From: Chryseobacterium sp. LAM-KRS1
GTDB taxonomy: Bacteria > Bacteroidota > Bacteroidia > Flavobacteriales > Weeksellaceae
NCBI RefSeq assembly: GCF_013184525.1
Contig: NZ_JAAOIZ010000007.1
Coordinates: 186,001 to 250,000 of the forward strand
Reading direction: 5' to 3'
DNA: 64,000 nt
The notes beneath the pieces were generated by a model. It was given only the letters and a program-made list of their open reading frames with translations, ran no database searches and had not been told where the DNA came from. Each line of letters opens with the position of its first letter. The first letter of the stretch is position 1. This document shows positions 17,974-26,399 of the stretch, in pieces. Position numbers and translations under genes: made by a program.

Positions 17974-18300
17974 TTATTTGTTAGGTGAAGGAGCTAAAAG
18001 TCCTGCCAGGGCACCAATCGCTCCTGATGAAATAGCAGTAAAAATGGTAATTAACTGCTCGTTTAAAGTAATTTCCTTGTGCAAGGATAATATAATCAAT
18101 CCGGTTATGATACCAATAATTGCAAGCCCAAACATCAGGACGATAATTCTATATATCCAGGTATCGGTTTCTTTGGGGGTTTTTACTTCAATACTGTTGA
18201 CAGCCTGAATAGGATTATCCCTAAATTCCTGCTGTAGTTTATTGTTGTTACTTAGTGTCTGTTTGAAATCTTCAAAACTGTTGTTAATTGTAGTTTTCAT
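17974..18300 (-). CDS. Small two-helix membrane protein with leader-like N-terminus
   Basis: About 108 residues from the ATG at 18300; a longer frame starts 17 codons earlier but would overlap the predicted -7 element, so I prefer the shorter start. Residues 1-40 are polar (FEDFKQTLSNNNKLQQEFRD, then NPIQAVNSI), followed by two hydrophobic segments (IYRIIVLMFGLAIIGIITGL and LITIFTAISSGAIGALAGLL) and a short tail. The N-terminus faintly recalls nitrile-hydratase-like leader peptides (a -LxxxFRxxP- pattern), but the membrane segments argue for a small holin- or anchor-like protein. Its upstream region carries the same inverted half-sites and promoter spacing as the response-regulator gene. Confidence 0.65.
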   Translation of the reverse strand: MKTTINNSFEDFKQTLSNNNKLQQEFRDNPIQAVNSIEVKTPKETDTWIYRIIVLMFGLAIIGIITGLIILSLHKEITLNEQLITIFTAISSGAIGALAGLLAPSPNK

Positions 18301-18320
18301 GATGGTGAATTTTACTCTAT

Positions 18321-18376
18321 CAAATTTCTCACTAAAAGAGATTAAAGTCAATTACACAAAAGGGTGATTATGTAAT
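18321..18376 (-). promoter_or_regulatory. Operator-plus-promoter before the three-gene unit
   Basis: ATTACAC at 18351-18357 faces ATGTAAT at 18370-18376, an inverted pair with a wider gap than at the regulator gene. On the minus strand the half-site GTGTAATTGA leads directly into TTG (18351-18349), a 19-base spacer and AGAAATTTG (18329-18321). The start codon is 20 bases further on. This matches the arrangement at 21227-21274 almost base for base in spacing, suggesting control by the same response regulator. Confidence 0.6.
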
Positions 18377-18387
18377 TCGCATGATGG

Positions 18388-19173
18388 TTAGATCTCTATT
18401 TTAAAAATCAAAGCTGTTCCATATTCTTTGGAAACAATTTCTAATTCCCCATTTAATTCCTTCATCCTGCGTTTCATATTTCGAAGACCATTCCCTTCAT
18501 TTTTTCCTTTAATCATCCCTATTCCATCATCCGAAATCTCCATACTAAATTCACGATCCCTTTGTGAAAACGAAATTGATATTTTATTTGCCTTGCTATG
18601 TTTATAGGCATTATTCAATGATTCTTTTAAGCACAAAAACATATTTCTTCTTATTTCAGCGGAAACCGGCATATTCTGAATGATACCCCCATCTGTTACA
18701 ATAAAATTGATGGATGTTTTTTTCAGGAAGCTTTCAGTATACATTTTTGAGTAACTTGTAAAGCTTCCAATCGTATCGTTTCCTGAATTCAAATTCCAAA
18801 GCATTTCTCTCATGGAAATATTCATTTCCTCAGATGTTTTCAATAGCTCATCAATATCATTTGTTAGATCACTATTCTCTGCTTTTTGTTTTAAAAATTC
18901 TGCCTGAAGCTTAAGAGCTGAAATTCCCGCTCCCAGATCATCGTGCATATCATGTGAGATCCGTTCCCGCTCCAGCTCAATCAGTTTTTGTTTTTCGAGC
19001 TCTTTTTGTAACAGTTGATTTTGGTATTCTGCTTCTTTAAGTTGTTTTTCTTTTACAAACAAAAGCTGCTTCCTATTGTACATTAATACTACAAAGATGA
19101 TAAATACCACAAAGAACAGCATAACAACTGTAATGATTGCATAGGTTAATTTCAGTTCATTAAGAGAAGTCAT
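18388..19173 (-). CDS. Sensor histidine kinase (HisKA_3 / NarL-partner type)
   Basis: About 261 residues from the ATG at 19173 (longer starts would run deep into the preceding gene; this start overlaps it by 14 bases). One membrane segment near residues 10-32 (AIITVVMLFFVVFIIFVVLM) is followed by a coiled coil, the H-box ERISHDMHDDLGAGISALKL (phosphorylated His near residue 78), and a HATPase domain with N-box SLNNAYKHSK, G1 ISDDGIGM and G2 GNGLRNMKRR. There is no large extracellular sensor; the preceding gene encodes a polytopic membrane protein that may sense the signal. The likely partner is the NarL-type regulator at the head of the operon. Confidence 0.85.
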   Translation of the reverse strand: MTSLNELKLTYAIITVVMLFFVVFIIFVVLMYNRKQLLFVKEKQLKEAEYQNQLLQKELEKQKLIELERERISHDMHDDLGAGISALKLQAEFLKQKAENSDLTNDIDELLKTSEEMNISMREMLWNLNSGNDTIGSFTSYSKMYTESFLKKTSINFIVTDGGIIQNMPVSAEIRRNMFLCLKESLNNAYKHSKANKISISFSQRDREFSMEISDDGIGMIKGKNEGNGLRNMKRRMKELNGELEIVSKEYGTALIFKIEI

Positions 19174-19813
19174 TATGTTTTTTTGTGTATTTGGATAAAG
19201 AAATAAAAAAAAGGGAATAAAAAATGATATTAACAATGAAAAAAAATGACTGTGACGCAATTAATACTTTATCATCAATTTTATCAAAAACATACCGCGG
19301 TATAATTCTTAAAACAAAAAATACTCCCCAAAATAATAATCCACACGAAATCCAGAACTTTGGATCCTGCATGATGCTCCTGGTATTTGGACGCTTTAAT
19401 TTTCCATAGAACCAAATCAGACTGTAGAGTATGTATACTAACGAAAAAGCTATACCTATTGTCTGATTGACTTCTTTATAATTTTTTAAAATGAAACCAA
19501 GATAGATAATGAGAAAAAGAAAGAAAATTACATTATTGATTTTAACCAGGACGACATCCTGTCCCCGATTAAAATAAATGAGGAAAAATAATGTACAAAA
19601 TAGAATATAAGCATTGTATAAGAAACCAAAGTTCGCGGTGGTCTTAAAATATATCTGGACAATGTACATTAAAAATTCAAGAATAAAAGTCAATCCGAGG
19701 TAGAGACACAAAAATTCCTGTTGCTTCTTTCCATTCCTTATACATAGGATCAACGAAAAAGAAGCAACAAGAAAAAGAATAATCAAATATGCTAATTGGA
19801 AATCAGAGTACAT
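19160..19813 (-). CDS. Polytopic membrane protein, putative sensor partner of the kinase
   Basis: A 217-residue protein with about seven hydrophobic segments (LAYLIILFLVASFSLILC, FLCLYLGLTFILEFLMYIV, IFFLFLIIYLGFIL, FWISCGLLFWGVFFVLRI, FFFIVNIIFYSLFFISL among others) and short loops. It overlaps the kinase gene by 14 bases and shares a TAATG junction with the gene before it, so it is tightly bound into the operon. Inference: it supplies the signal-receiving membrane part that the kinase lacks. No named family recognised. Confidence 0.7.
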   Translation of the reverse strand: MYSDFQLAYLIILFLVASFSLILCIRNGKKQQEFLCLYLGLTFILEFLMYIVQIYFKTTANFGFLYNAYILFCTLFFLIYFNRGQDVVLVKINNVIFFLFLIIYLGFILKNYKEVNQTIGIAFSLVYILYSLIWFYGKLKRPNTRSIMQDPKFWISCGLLFWGVFFVLRIIPRYVFDKIDDKVLIASQSFFFIVNIIFYSLFFISLSKYTKKHNDFS

Positions 19814-20568
19814 TACGGTTGCATATTACCTATATCATAGAATCCTTGATCTTCCTTTTGAAATGCTAATGATAATCTGCTTTGTTTTTTATTATCATTT
19901 AAAACTCTTGATACTGCAACATTTTGACTGTTAATATCACAATTTTTATGTATTGCAATTAACCTCACATTCACCTCTTTAAAGTTTCCGGACAAATCAT
20001 TTCTAAAGGTTTCAAACATAACATTAGAAAAAGATATATATTCTGTAATTGCATTGTAAGTAGAGTTTTCTCTAATAGCCTTTCCTACTCCTCCCAAAAA
20101 CTCTTTTCTCATTTCAGCATAAATTTCCTTTGGCAGTTCTATTGCTTTAGCCATTCCGGCACTATCTACTAAATAAGCATCATAAGTGATGAAATCAAAA
20201 ACATTCAGATCTTCATGATCACACACAACAATTATATAGTATAAATTATGCTTATGACTTCCCGGTTGAATAGTAGGGAATCTCATCAAAGAGGTTTTAT
20301 CCACAAAAATAAAGTGTATATATTTATATTTTATGGGAAGGTTTTTGAAAGATCCGGTTTCAATTTTAAAGTCTTCAAGAGTTTCCTTCAGTATTCTATT
20401 TGCTCCCTCGTTCATACATCCGGTTTGTTCTGCTGAAAGTTTCAAGTTCACAAGTGGACTCAGTGTAGAATAATCATTGATTACCTCGCAATCTAATTGT
20501 AAAATATCCCTTATTAAGTCCAATTTTTTTTCAGCACAATCTGTGCTTTCATTCTCTAAGTTTCTCAT
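19813..20568 (-). CDS. Conserved-looking protein of unknown function in two-component operon
   Basis: A 251-residue soluble protein without a signal peptide. It has a beta-rich centre (YKYIHFIFVDKTSL, NLYYIIVVCDHEDLNVFDFI) and Cys residues at several points (DCAEKK, LDCEV, TGCMN, NCDIN). It begins 6 bases after the response-regulator gene and shares one base (TAATG) with the membrane-protein gene that follows. I cannot assign a family; its place between regulator and sensor suggests a role in the signalling pathway itself. Confidence 0.65.
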   Translation of the reverse strand: MRNLENESTDCAEKKLDLIRDILQLDCEVINDYSTLSPLVNLKLSAEQTGCMNEGANRILKETLEDFKIETGSFKNLPIKYKYIHFIFVDKTSLMRFPTIQPGSHKHNLYYIIVVCDHEDLNVFDFITYDAYLVDSAGMAKAIELPKEIYAEMRKEFLGGVGKAIRENSTYNAITEYISFSNVMFETFRNDLSGNFKEVNVRLIAIHKNCDINSQNVAVSRVLNDNKKQSRLSLAFQKEDQGFYDIGNMQP

Positions 20569-20574
20569 GGTTTT

Positions 20575-21207
20575 TTAGTTTTTAAAGTGGTTAAATTTAT
20601 TGATAGCTTCTACTTTATTGCTTACATGCAATTTTCGATAGATATTTCCAACATGCTTTTTTACCGTATCCATGCTTATGCATTTTTGATCTGCAATTTC
20701 TTTATACAACAAGCCTTGTGAAAGTAGTTCAAGAATTTCTTTTTCCCGATGCGTCAATTCATCAAATTCTTTTACATCTGTTGTCTTTTTTTCAAAATGA
20801 TTTAGCACCCTTCGTGCTATAGAAAAGCTCATCGGTGCACCTCCATTGTATACATCACGAATAGAGGCGAGAATTTTGTCCATGCTTTCTCCTTTGATGA
20901 GATATCCCATTGCTCCTGCTTTTAGAGAATTAAAGATCTTTTCATCATCTTCGAAGCTTGTACACATGATAAACTGGGTATCGGGCATATCTTTCCGTAC
21001 TTTTTCAATGATTTCAATTCCAAGCATATCCTTAAGCTGGATATCCATCATCACAACGTCCGGAGAAATAAGAGGTAAATTATGCAGTGCATCGTTGCCG
21101 TCAAAGAACTGGGCAATGACTTTCATATCAGCCTGATAATTGATGACCTTCTTCAACGCATTGTTGTAGTTTTTTTCATCTTCTACTATGACTATTGAAA
21201 TGCTCAT
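20575..21207 (-). CDS. NarL/LuxR-type response regulator
   Basis: A 210-residue regulator. Receiver domain: acidic pair VEDEK near 8-12, phospho-acceptor Asp in PDVVMMDIQL near 55, Thr/Ser at MCTSFED near 83, Lys in GYLIKGES near 105. The C-terminal GerE helix-turn-helix is clear (LTHREKEILELLSQGLLYKEIADQ, DTVKKHVGNIYRKLHVSNKVEA). It heads an operon with the kinase as fourth gene. An 18-base inverted repeat 50 bases upstream of its start is a good candidate for its own binding site. Confidence 0.93.
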   Translation of the reverse strand: MSISIVIVEDEKNYNNALKKVINYQADMKVIAQFFDGNDALHNLPLISPDVVMMDIQLKDMLGIEIIEKVRKDMPDTQFIMCTSFEDDEKIFNSLKAGAMGYLIKGESMDKILASIRDVYNGGAPMSFSIARRVLNHFEKKTTDVKEFDELTHREKEILELLSQGLLYKEIADQKCISMDTVKKHVGNIYRKLHVSNKVEAINKFNHFKN

Positions 21208-21226
21208 GTCCTTTACTTATTTGAGA

Positions 21227-21274
21227 CAAATATCTACAGAAAACAAAGCAGAATCAATTACACTTTTGTGTAAT
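21227..21274 (-). promoter_or_regulatory. Inverted-repeat operator overlapping the promoter of the response-regulator operon
   Basis: ATTACAC-TTTT-GTGTAAT (21257-21274) is a perfect 7-base inverted repeat. On the minus strand its proximal half runs into TTG (21257-21255), a 19-base spacer and AGATATTTG (21235-21227), 19 bases before the start codon. The -7 element lacks the leading TA of the consensus, as expected of an activator-dependent promoter. The same arrangement occurs at 18321-18376. Confidence 0.65.
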
Positions 21275-21382
21275 CTTTAAATTTGAGTTGGTTTATTTAG
21301 TTTTTCTTCTTTTAAAGTTAATCAATTTCTTTCAGTTAACGACTGATATCATATCACTTAATTTAAAATAATATTTTTTTGA

Positions 21383-23248
21383 TTATTTAATCAATTCATC
21401 TAGAATTGGTGTACTTACACTGTTAATTTCTGATATGTTTTTATCATTAATCTGCTCAAAAACCTGAATAGTGTTTTCTCCTTTTTTCAACCATACACCA
21501 GGAACATACAATGTAAGCTGGGGACCTACCTTGCTCCAGTATCTCCCTACATTTTTTCCATTCACAAACACAATTCCTTTTCCGAAATTTCTCATATCAA
21601 GAAAAGTATCTCCTTTTTCTTTGAGTTGAAATTTTGCTTCTTTTATTACAGGGCTCCTTTCAGGAATATCTTTCGACTTATTTTTTAGTTCAGGTATCTT
21701 ATCAAAAGGAAGCGAATACATTTTCCATAGACCTTTAACAGGATCTCCATTGATTTCAACAGGACTTATAATTCCCTTAAGGTTATGTACAATTTCAGCT
21801 CCGTAATTGATCCGTCCCATATTTTCAACAAGGATATCCAAAGTCTCCCCGGCTTTGATTGAGATATCAAGATCATATTTTTTATAGTATCTGTTCAATT
21901 CACCTTTCCAAACCTTATCAATATAAATATTTGCATAATCTCTCAACCCTTTTATTTCAAGTTTCCCTTTATGATCTTTATCAAATTTTATCCGGTAAAG
22001 AACGTAGCCGTTACCTTGATTCAGTTCTTCAAATGTATAGGGTCTTTCTGCTGATACAAATTTCTGTCCCTCTATTAAATCAAAAATAGAAAGAGTTTTA
22101 GAAAATTTTGCATGTGAGAATGTAATAACCTTTTCCCGGGCAGGCACTTCAGGAAGCTTTTTTGGATTCAGTTTTTGAAATATAGTACGTAGTGCTGTAT
22201 ATTTTGGAGTTTCCCATCCTGCTTCGCTTATCGGAGCGTCATAATCATAGCTTGTAATATCCGGTTGAATGTCGTGGTTCTTATCATAATTAGCACCACT
22301 CGTAAATCCGAAATTGGTTCCTCCATGAATCATATAATAATTAAATGACACCCCATTCTTGATGTATAACTCAGTTTGCTTTACTACATCTTCTACAGGA
22401 ACTTTCACAAAAGGTTCGGCCCAGTGGTCAAGCCATCCCGGATAATATTCAGCTACCATATACGGTCCTTTATTTCCGTTATATGCATTCACTTTCTCTT
22501 TAAGGGTCTCAATATTATCTTCCCCGTTGGCCGTCGGTAATGCACCTTCTATCGCTCCGCCCTCAAAAAGGGAGCTTCCGTCCGAGGTAAAGAATGGGAC
22601 AGAAATGCCCGATTTAACCAACATATTTTTAATTTCATGGCTGTATCTTCGGTGCTGCTCCAATGGTATGTCTTTTCTTTGGGCAACATAGGAGCCAAAC
22701 TCATTTTCTGCCTGAACCATTATAACAGGTCCGCCATTATTGATCTGCAAAGGAATGATCTGCTTTGCCAGCTGATTAATATATTTTTCGCACTCTTTCA
22801 AAAAGGGCTGGTTATAGGTCCTTATTTCTAAATTTTTATCCTTTTGCAACCACCATGGATATCCTCCAAATTCCCATTCTGCACACACGTAAGGTCCAGG
22901 ACGTATAATCACATACAATCCAACTTCCTGTGCTGTTTTTATAAATTTTTTCAGATCCTTTTCTCCGGAGAAATTCCACTTTCCAGGAGCTTCTTCATGA
23001 TAATTCCAAAATACATAGGTAGTAACCGTGTTTAGCCCCATTGCTTTCATCATCTGAAGACGGTGTTTCCAGTACTCTGATGGCACTCTAGGATAATGAA
23101 GTTCACCCGAATGGATAATAAACTCTTTTTCATTCAATAAAAAATGACTGTCTTTAATTTCAAATTGATCTCTTTTTATTTGAGAAAACACTGAATTAAA
23201 GGACATAATCAGAATGATCAGAAGAAAATATTTATAGTGAGATTTCAT
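21383..23248 (-). CDS. Secreted GH35 beta-galactosidase
   Basis: About 621 residues from the ATG at 23248, which places a normal signal peptide (YKYFLLIILIMSFNSVFSQ) at the N-terminus; a frame 22 codons longer exists. The TIM barrel starts with FIIHSGELHYPRVPSEYWKH. The GH35 signature GGPVIMVQAENEFGSY carries the acid Glu, and VAEYYPGWLDHW the nucleophile Glu. Jelly-roll domains follow (NIYIDKVWKGELNR, GIVFVNGKNVGRYWSKVGPQ). GH35 enzymes release terminal beta-galactose from oligosaccharides or glycans in the periplasm. The gene has no visible sugar-uptake partner nearby. Confidence 0.92.
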   Translation of the reverse strand: MKSHYKYFLLIILIMSFNSVFSQIKRDQFEIKDSHFLLNEKEFIIHSGELHYPRVPSEYWKHRLQMMKAMGLNTVTTYVFWNYHEEAPGKWNFSGEKDLKKFIKTAQEVGLYVIIRPGPYVCAEWEFGGYPWWLQKDKNLEIRTYNQPFLKECEKYINQLAKQIIPLQINNGGPVIMVQAENEFGSYVAQRKDIPLEQHRRYSHEIKNMLVKSGISVPFFTSDGSSLFEGGAIEGALPTANGEDNIETLKEKVNAYNGNKGPYMVAEYYPGWLDHWAEPFVKVPVEDVVKQTELYIKNGVSFNYYMIHGGTNFGFTSGANYDKNHDIQPDITSYDYDAPISEAGWETPKYTALRTIFQKLNPKKLPEVPAREKVITFSHAKFSKTLSIFDLIEGQKFVSAERPYTFEELNQGNGYVLYRIKFDKDHKGKLEIKGLRDYANIYIDKVWKGELNRYYKKYDLDISIKAGETLDILVENMGRINYGAEIVHNLKGIISPVEINGDPVKGLWKMYSLPFDKIPELKNKSKDIPERSPVIKEAKFQLKEKGDTFLDMRNFGKGIVFVNGKNVGRYWSKVGPQLTLYVPGVWLKKGENTIQVFEQINDKNISEINSVSTPILDELIK

Positions 23249-23316
23249 AGGGCAAGGCATGATTTTTGTAAAAATAAAGAATAAAATTAAAGACTTCATA
23301 TTAAACTTTATCAATC

Positions 23317-23751
23317 ATGAAAAAAACGATCATTTTACTCAACACTATATTTCTTTTAGCAGTAATAGGCTGTAAAAAATCAACCGATGGCAATAAAAAC
23401 ATCATTAAAACTGATAGTTCAGTATCAGCAGTATCTGATCAAAATGGAAAGATAGATTCAGCTTCGGCAAGTTCATCCATTATAGACGTAAACGGTAAAA
23501 GAATTGAAAAAACAGATTTTGTATATAAGGCAACCGATGGATCCTTGGTAAAAGTAGTTTTCAAAAATGATCCAAAAGAGAGTACTGTCGCAATAACCAG
23601 TAACAAAAAGACGTTTACCCTTCCTAAAGAAGAAACTAAAGATGGGGAAACAGTCTATAAAAAAGATGACATGACTGCAAGGGTAAAAGGAGATAGCCTG
23701 CACCTTGAGCAAGGAAACAATGTGATCGAATTAGTAAGAACCAAAATATAA
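23317..23751 (+). CDS. Small lipoprotein of unknown function
   Basis: A 144-residue protein with a lipoprotein signal (ILLNTIFLLAVIGCKKS; Cys at residue 19), a Ser/Asp-rich linker, then a compact beta-rich domain (VDFVYKATDGSLVKVVFKNDP-like strand pattern, RVKGDSLHLEQGNNVIEL at the end) resembling lysozyme-inhibitor-sized domains. It is transcribed away from the GH35 gene and ends at a terminator shared with rplQ. Function not assignable. Confidence 0.7.
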   Translation: MKKTIILLNTIFLLAVIGCKKSTDGNKNIIKTDSSVSAVSDQNGKIDSASASSSIIDVNGKRIEKTDFVYKATDGSLVKVVFKNDPKESTVAITSNKKTFTLPKEETKDGETVYKKDDMTARVKGDSLHLEQGNNVIELVRTKI

Positions 23752-23757
23752 AAATAA

Positions 23758-23787
23758 AAAAACCGTTCAGAGTACTGAACGGTTTTT
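23758..23787. terminator. Bidirectional terminator after rplQ and the small lipoprotein gene
   Basis: A 13-pair perfect stem (AAAAACCGTTCAG at 23758-23770 with CTGAACGGTTTTT at 23775-23787) and AGTA loop. It closes the whole ribosomal operon on the minus strand. Confidence 0.9.
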
Positions 23788-23806
23788 ATTTATATCTGAA
23801 TGAATA

Positions 23807-24334
23807 TTATTCTTCAGTCTTTTCCTCTGTAGAATCAGCTGCTTCAGCCTTAGGCTCTTCAACTTTTTCTTCTACTACAGGAGCATCAGCAACTACAGTT
23901 TCTGCTTTTTTAGCAGTTGTAGATCTTCTGCTTCTTCTTGTAGCTTTTTTCTCTTCAGCATTAGGATTGTAAAGCTCATTGAAGTCTACTAACTCGATAA
24001 GAGCCATATCAGCAGCATCACCTTGTCTGAAACCAGTCTTGATGATTCTTGTATAACCGCCATTTCTTTCAGCGATTTTAGGTGCTACAGTTCTGAACAA
24101 TTCAGTAACAGCTTCTTTATTTTGAAGATATGAAAATACAGTTCTTCTATTATGTGTAGTATCTTCTTTTGCTTTTGTTAATAGGGGCTCAACATATACT
24201 CTTAAAGCTTTAGCTTTAGCAACAGTAGTGTTGATTCTTTTATGCTCAATTAGAGAACAAGCCATATTAGAAAGTAACGCACTTCTGTGAGAAGCTGTCC
24301 TTCCTAAGTGATTGAATTTTTTACCGTGTCTCAT
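23807..24334 (-). CDS. rplQ: Ribosomal protein bL17 with acidic/Ala-rich tail
   Basis: A 175-residue protein of the large subunit, placed near the exit tunnel. Residues 1-115 are the standard L17 domain (MRHGKKFNHLGRTASHRSAL, NGGYTRIIKTGFRQGDAADMALIEL). The last 50 residues form a low-complexity extension first basic (KKATRRSRRS) then Glu/Ala/Val-rich, seen in Bacteroidetes L17 but absent from the E. coli protein of about 127 residues. It is the last gene of the cluster, 6 bases after rpoA. Confidence 0.97.
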   Translation of the reverse strand: MRHGKKFNHLGRTASHRSALLSNMACSLIEHKRINTTVAKAKALRVYVEPLLTKAKEDTTHNRRTVFSYLQNKEAVTELFRTVAPKIAERNGGYTRIIKTGFRQGDAADMALIELVDFNELYNPNAEEKKATRRSRRSTTAKKAETVVADAPVVEEKVEEPKAEAADSTEEKTEE

Positions 24335-24340
24335 TATTAA

Positions 24341-25336
24341 TTATTTATCAGCGTCTAACTTATATTTTGCAACGTCGAAACCGAAGTTAAGACCTTTTGA
24401 ATGCACTAATTCTTCTAGTTCTGTCAAAGATTTTTTACCAAAATTTCTGAATTTCATCAAATCAGACTTACTGTAAGAAACTAATTCTCCTAACGTTTCA
24501 ACTTCTGCAGCCTTCAAACAGTTCAGAGCTCTTACTGAAAGATCCATATCTGCTAGTTTAGATTTAAGAAGTTGTCTTGTGTGAAGAGTTTCTTCGTCAT
24601 ATTGGATAGATGCTTTTACAGCTTCTGTTTCAAGCGTGATTCTCTCATCAGAGAACAACATGAAGTGATAAATTAATATCTTAGAAGCTTCTGTCAAAGC
24701 ATTTTGAGGACTGATGGAACCATCAGTTTCTATATCTAATACAAGTTTTTCGTAGTCTGTTTTTTGCTCTACACGATAATTTTCAATACTGTACTGCACT
24801 TTCTTAATTGGAGTGAAAATAGAGTCGATAGCAATAGTACCTACAGGTGCATTGTTTGACTTATTTTGTTCAGAAGGAACATACCCTCTACCCTTTTCTA
24901 TATTGAAAGTAATTTCGAAAGTTACATCACTGTTCAGGTTGCAAATCACCAACTCAGGATTCAAGATCTCAAATCCGTTGATTGATTTACCTAAATCTCC
25001 AGCAGTAATAATCGTTTGACCAGAAACCTTAGCAACAACCTGCTCGTTGGACTGGTTTTCCGCTATAGATTTTAATCTTACCTGCTTAAGGTTAAGAATA
25101 ATTTCGGTAACATCTTCGATTACTCCTGGAATAGTTGAAAATTCGTGCTCTACACCTTCTATTTTGATAGATGAAATAGCATATCCTTCCAGAGAAGAAA
25201 GCAACACTCTTCTCAAAGCATTACCTATTGTAAGCCCGAAACCTGGTTCTAAAGGTCTGAATTCAAATTGACCTTTAAATTCATCAGAGTTAAGTAAAAT
25301 TACTTTATCGGGTTTTATGAATTGTAAAATTGCCAT
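24341..25336 (-). CDS. rpoA: RNA polymerase subunit alpha
   Basis: A 331-residue subunit that dimerises to start RNA polymerase assembly. The N-terminal domain (FEFRPLEPGFGLTIGNALRR, LLSSLEGYAI) and the C-terminal domain with helix-hairpin-helix motifs (LKAAEVETLGELVSYSKSDL, FGKKSLTELEELV) that contact activators and upstream DNA are both complete. It lies in the usual order rpsM-rpsK-rpsD-rpoA-rplQ. Confidence 0.98.
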   Translation of the reverse strand: MAILQFIKPDKVILLNSDEFKGQFEFRPLEPGFGLTIGNALRRVLLSSLEGYAISSIKIEGVEHEFSTIPGVIEDVTEIILNLKQVRLKSIAENQSNEQVVAKVSGQTIITAGDLGKSINGFEILNPELVICNLNSDVTFEITFNIEKGRGYVPSEQNKSNNAPVGTIAIDSIFTPIKKVQYSIENYRVEQKTDYEKLVLDIETDGSISPQNALTEASKILIYHFMLFSDERITLETEAVKASIQYDEETLHTRQLLKSKLADMDLSVRALNCLKAAEVETLGELVSYSKSDLMKFRNFGKKSLTELEELVHSKGLNFGFDVAKYKLDADK

Positions 25337-25369
25337 ATTATTGGGTTGAGCAAAAATTTGATTAAAAAA

Positions 25370-25978
25370 TTATTTAGAGTAAAGTTCGACGATAAGCTGT
25401 TCCTTGATCTCCTCCGGAATCTGGATTCTTTCAGGCGCAGATACGAAAGTACCTTCTTTCTTCTCATCGTTGAATTGTAACCACTCATAGTTTGCTTTAT
25501 AAGCTAATGCATCAGTAACTACTTCAAGAGACTTAGACTTTTCTCTTACTGCAATTACATCACCAGCTTTAAGCAAATAAGATGGAATATTTACCAGTTC
25601 TCCATTCACAGTGATGTGTCTGTGAGAAACCAATTGTCTAGCACCAGCTCTGGTTTTAGCAAAACCTAATCTGTATACTACGTTATCCAATCTAGATTCG
25701 CAAAGTTGTAATAGAACTTCACCTGTTACACCTTTACTTCTGTGTGCTTTATCGAATAAGTTTGCGAACTGTCTTTCTAAAATACCATAAGTATATTTAG
25801 CTTTTTGTTTTTCAGCTAACTGAACTGCATATTCTGATTTCTTAGCACCTCTTCTTTTGTTAGGACCGTGTTGTCCTGGCGGTTGGTTTTTTCTTTTCTC
25901 GAAGTTTTTATCATCTCCGTAGATTGCAGCACCAAACTTTCTAGCAATCTTAGTTTTAGGTCCAATATATCTTGCCAT
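25370..25978 (-). CDS. rpsD: Ribosomal protein uS4
   Basis: A 202-residue primary 16S rRNA-binding protein of the small subunit. The N-terminus MARYIGPKTKIARKFGA and the S4 RNA-binding domain (LCESRLDNVVYRLGFAKTR, ARQLVSHRHITVNGELVNIPSY) are clear. It has no zinc-binding Cys cluster near the N-terminus (the C- form). In E. coli S4 represses its own operon; no such site can be judged here. 19 bases separate it from rpsK. Confidence 0.98.
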   Translation of the reverse strand: MARYIGPKTKIARKFGAAIYGDDKNFEKRKNQPPGQHGPNKRRGAKKSEYAVQLAEKQKAKYTYGILERQFANLFDKAHRSKGVTGEVLLQLCESRLDNVVYRLGFAKTRAGARQLVSHRHITVNGELVNIPSYLLKAGDVIAVREKSKSLEVVTDALAYKANYEWLQFNDEKKEGTFVSAPERIQIPEEIKEQLIVELYSK

Positions 25979-25997
25979 AATGGGTAAATTCTAAAAA

Positions 25998-26387
25998 TTA
26001 AACTCTTCTTCTTTTTGGTGGTCTACATCCATTGTGCGGCATTGGAGTCACATCAATGATTTCGCTAACTTCAATTCCTGAATTGTGAATAGTTCTGATT
26101 GCAGATTCTCTACCTGCCCCAGGACCTTTCACAAACACCTTTACTCTTCTTAATCCAGCTTCATGAGCAACATTAGAGCAATTTTCTGCTGCCATTTGAG
26201 CAGCAAATGGAGTATTCTTTTTAGAACCTCTGAATCCCATTTTACCGGCAGATGCCCAAGAGATAACTTCTCCGCTTTTATTTGTTAAAGAAATGATGAT
26301 GTTATTGAAAGAAGCCTGAATATGCGCTTCACCAATAGCTTCAACTTTTACTTTTCTTTTCTTAACTACTTTAGTTTGTTTTGCCAT
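25998..26387 (-). CDS. rpsK: Ribosomal protein uS11
   Basis: A 129-residue protein of the small-subunit platform. Signature segments are present: ASFNNIIISLTNKSGEVISW, GFRGSKKNTPFAAQMAAE, and the C-terminal TPMPHNGCRPPKRRRV. Twelve bases follow rpsM. Confidence 0.98.
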   Translation of the reverse strand: MAKQTKVVKKRKVKVEAIGEAHIQASFNNIIISLTNKSGEVISWASAGKMGFRGSKKNTPFAAQMAAENCSNVAHEAGLRRVKVFVKGPGAGRESAIRTIHNSGIEVSEIIDVTPMPHNGCRPPKRRRV

Positions 26388-26399
26388 AATTCCTAACGA

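Noticed and set aside
18301..18351. N-terminal extension of the small membrane protein
   Set aside because: It would place the start codon within the predicted -33/-7 region; the ATG at 18300 is a natural start.
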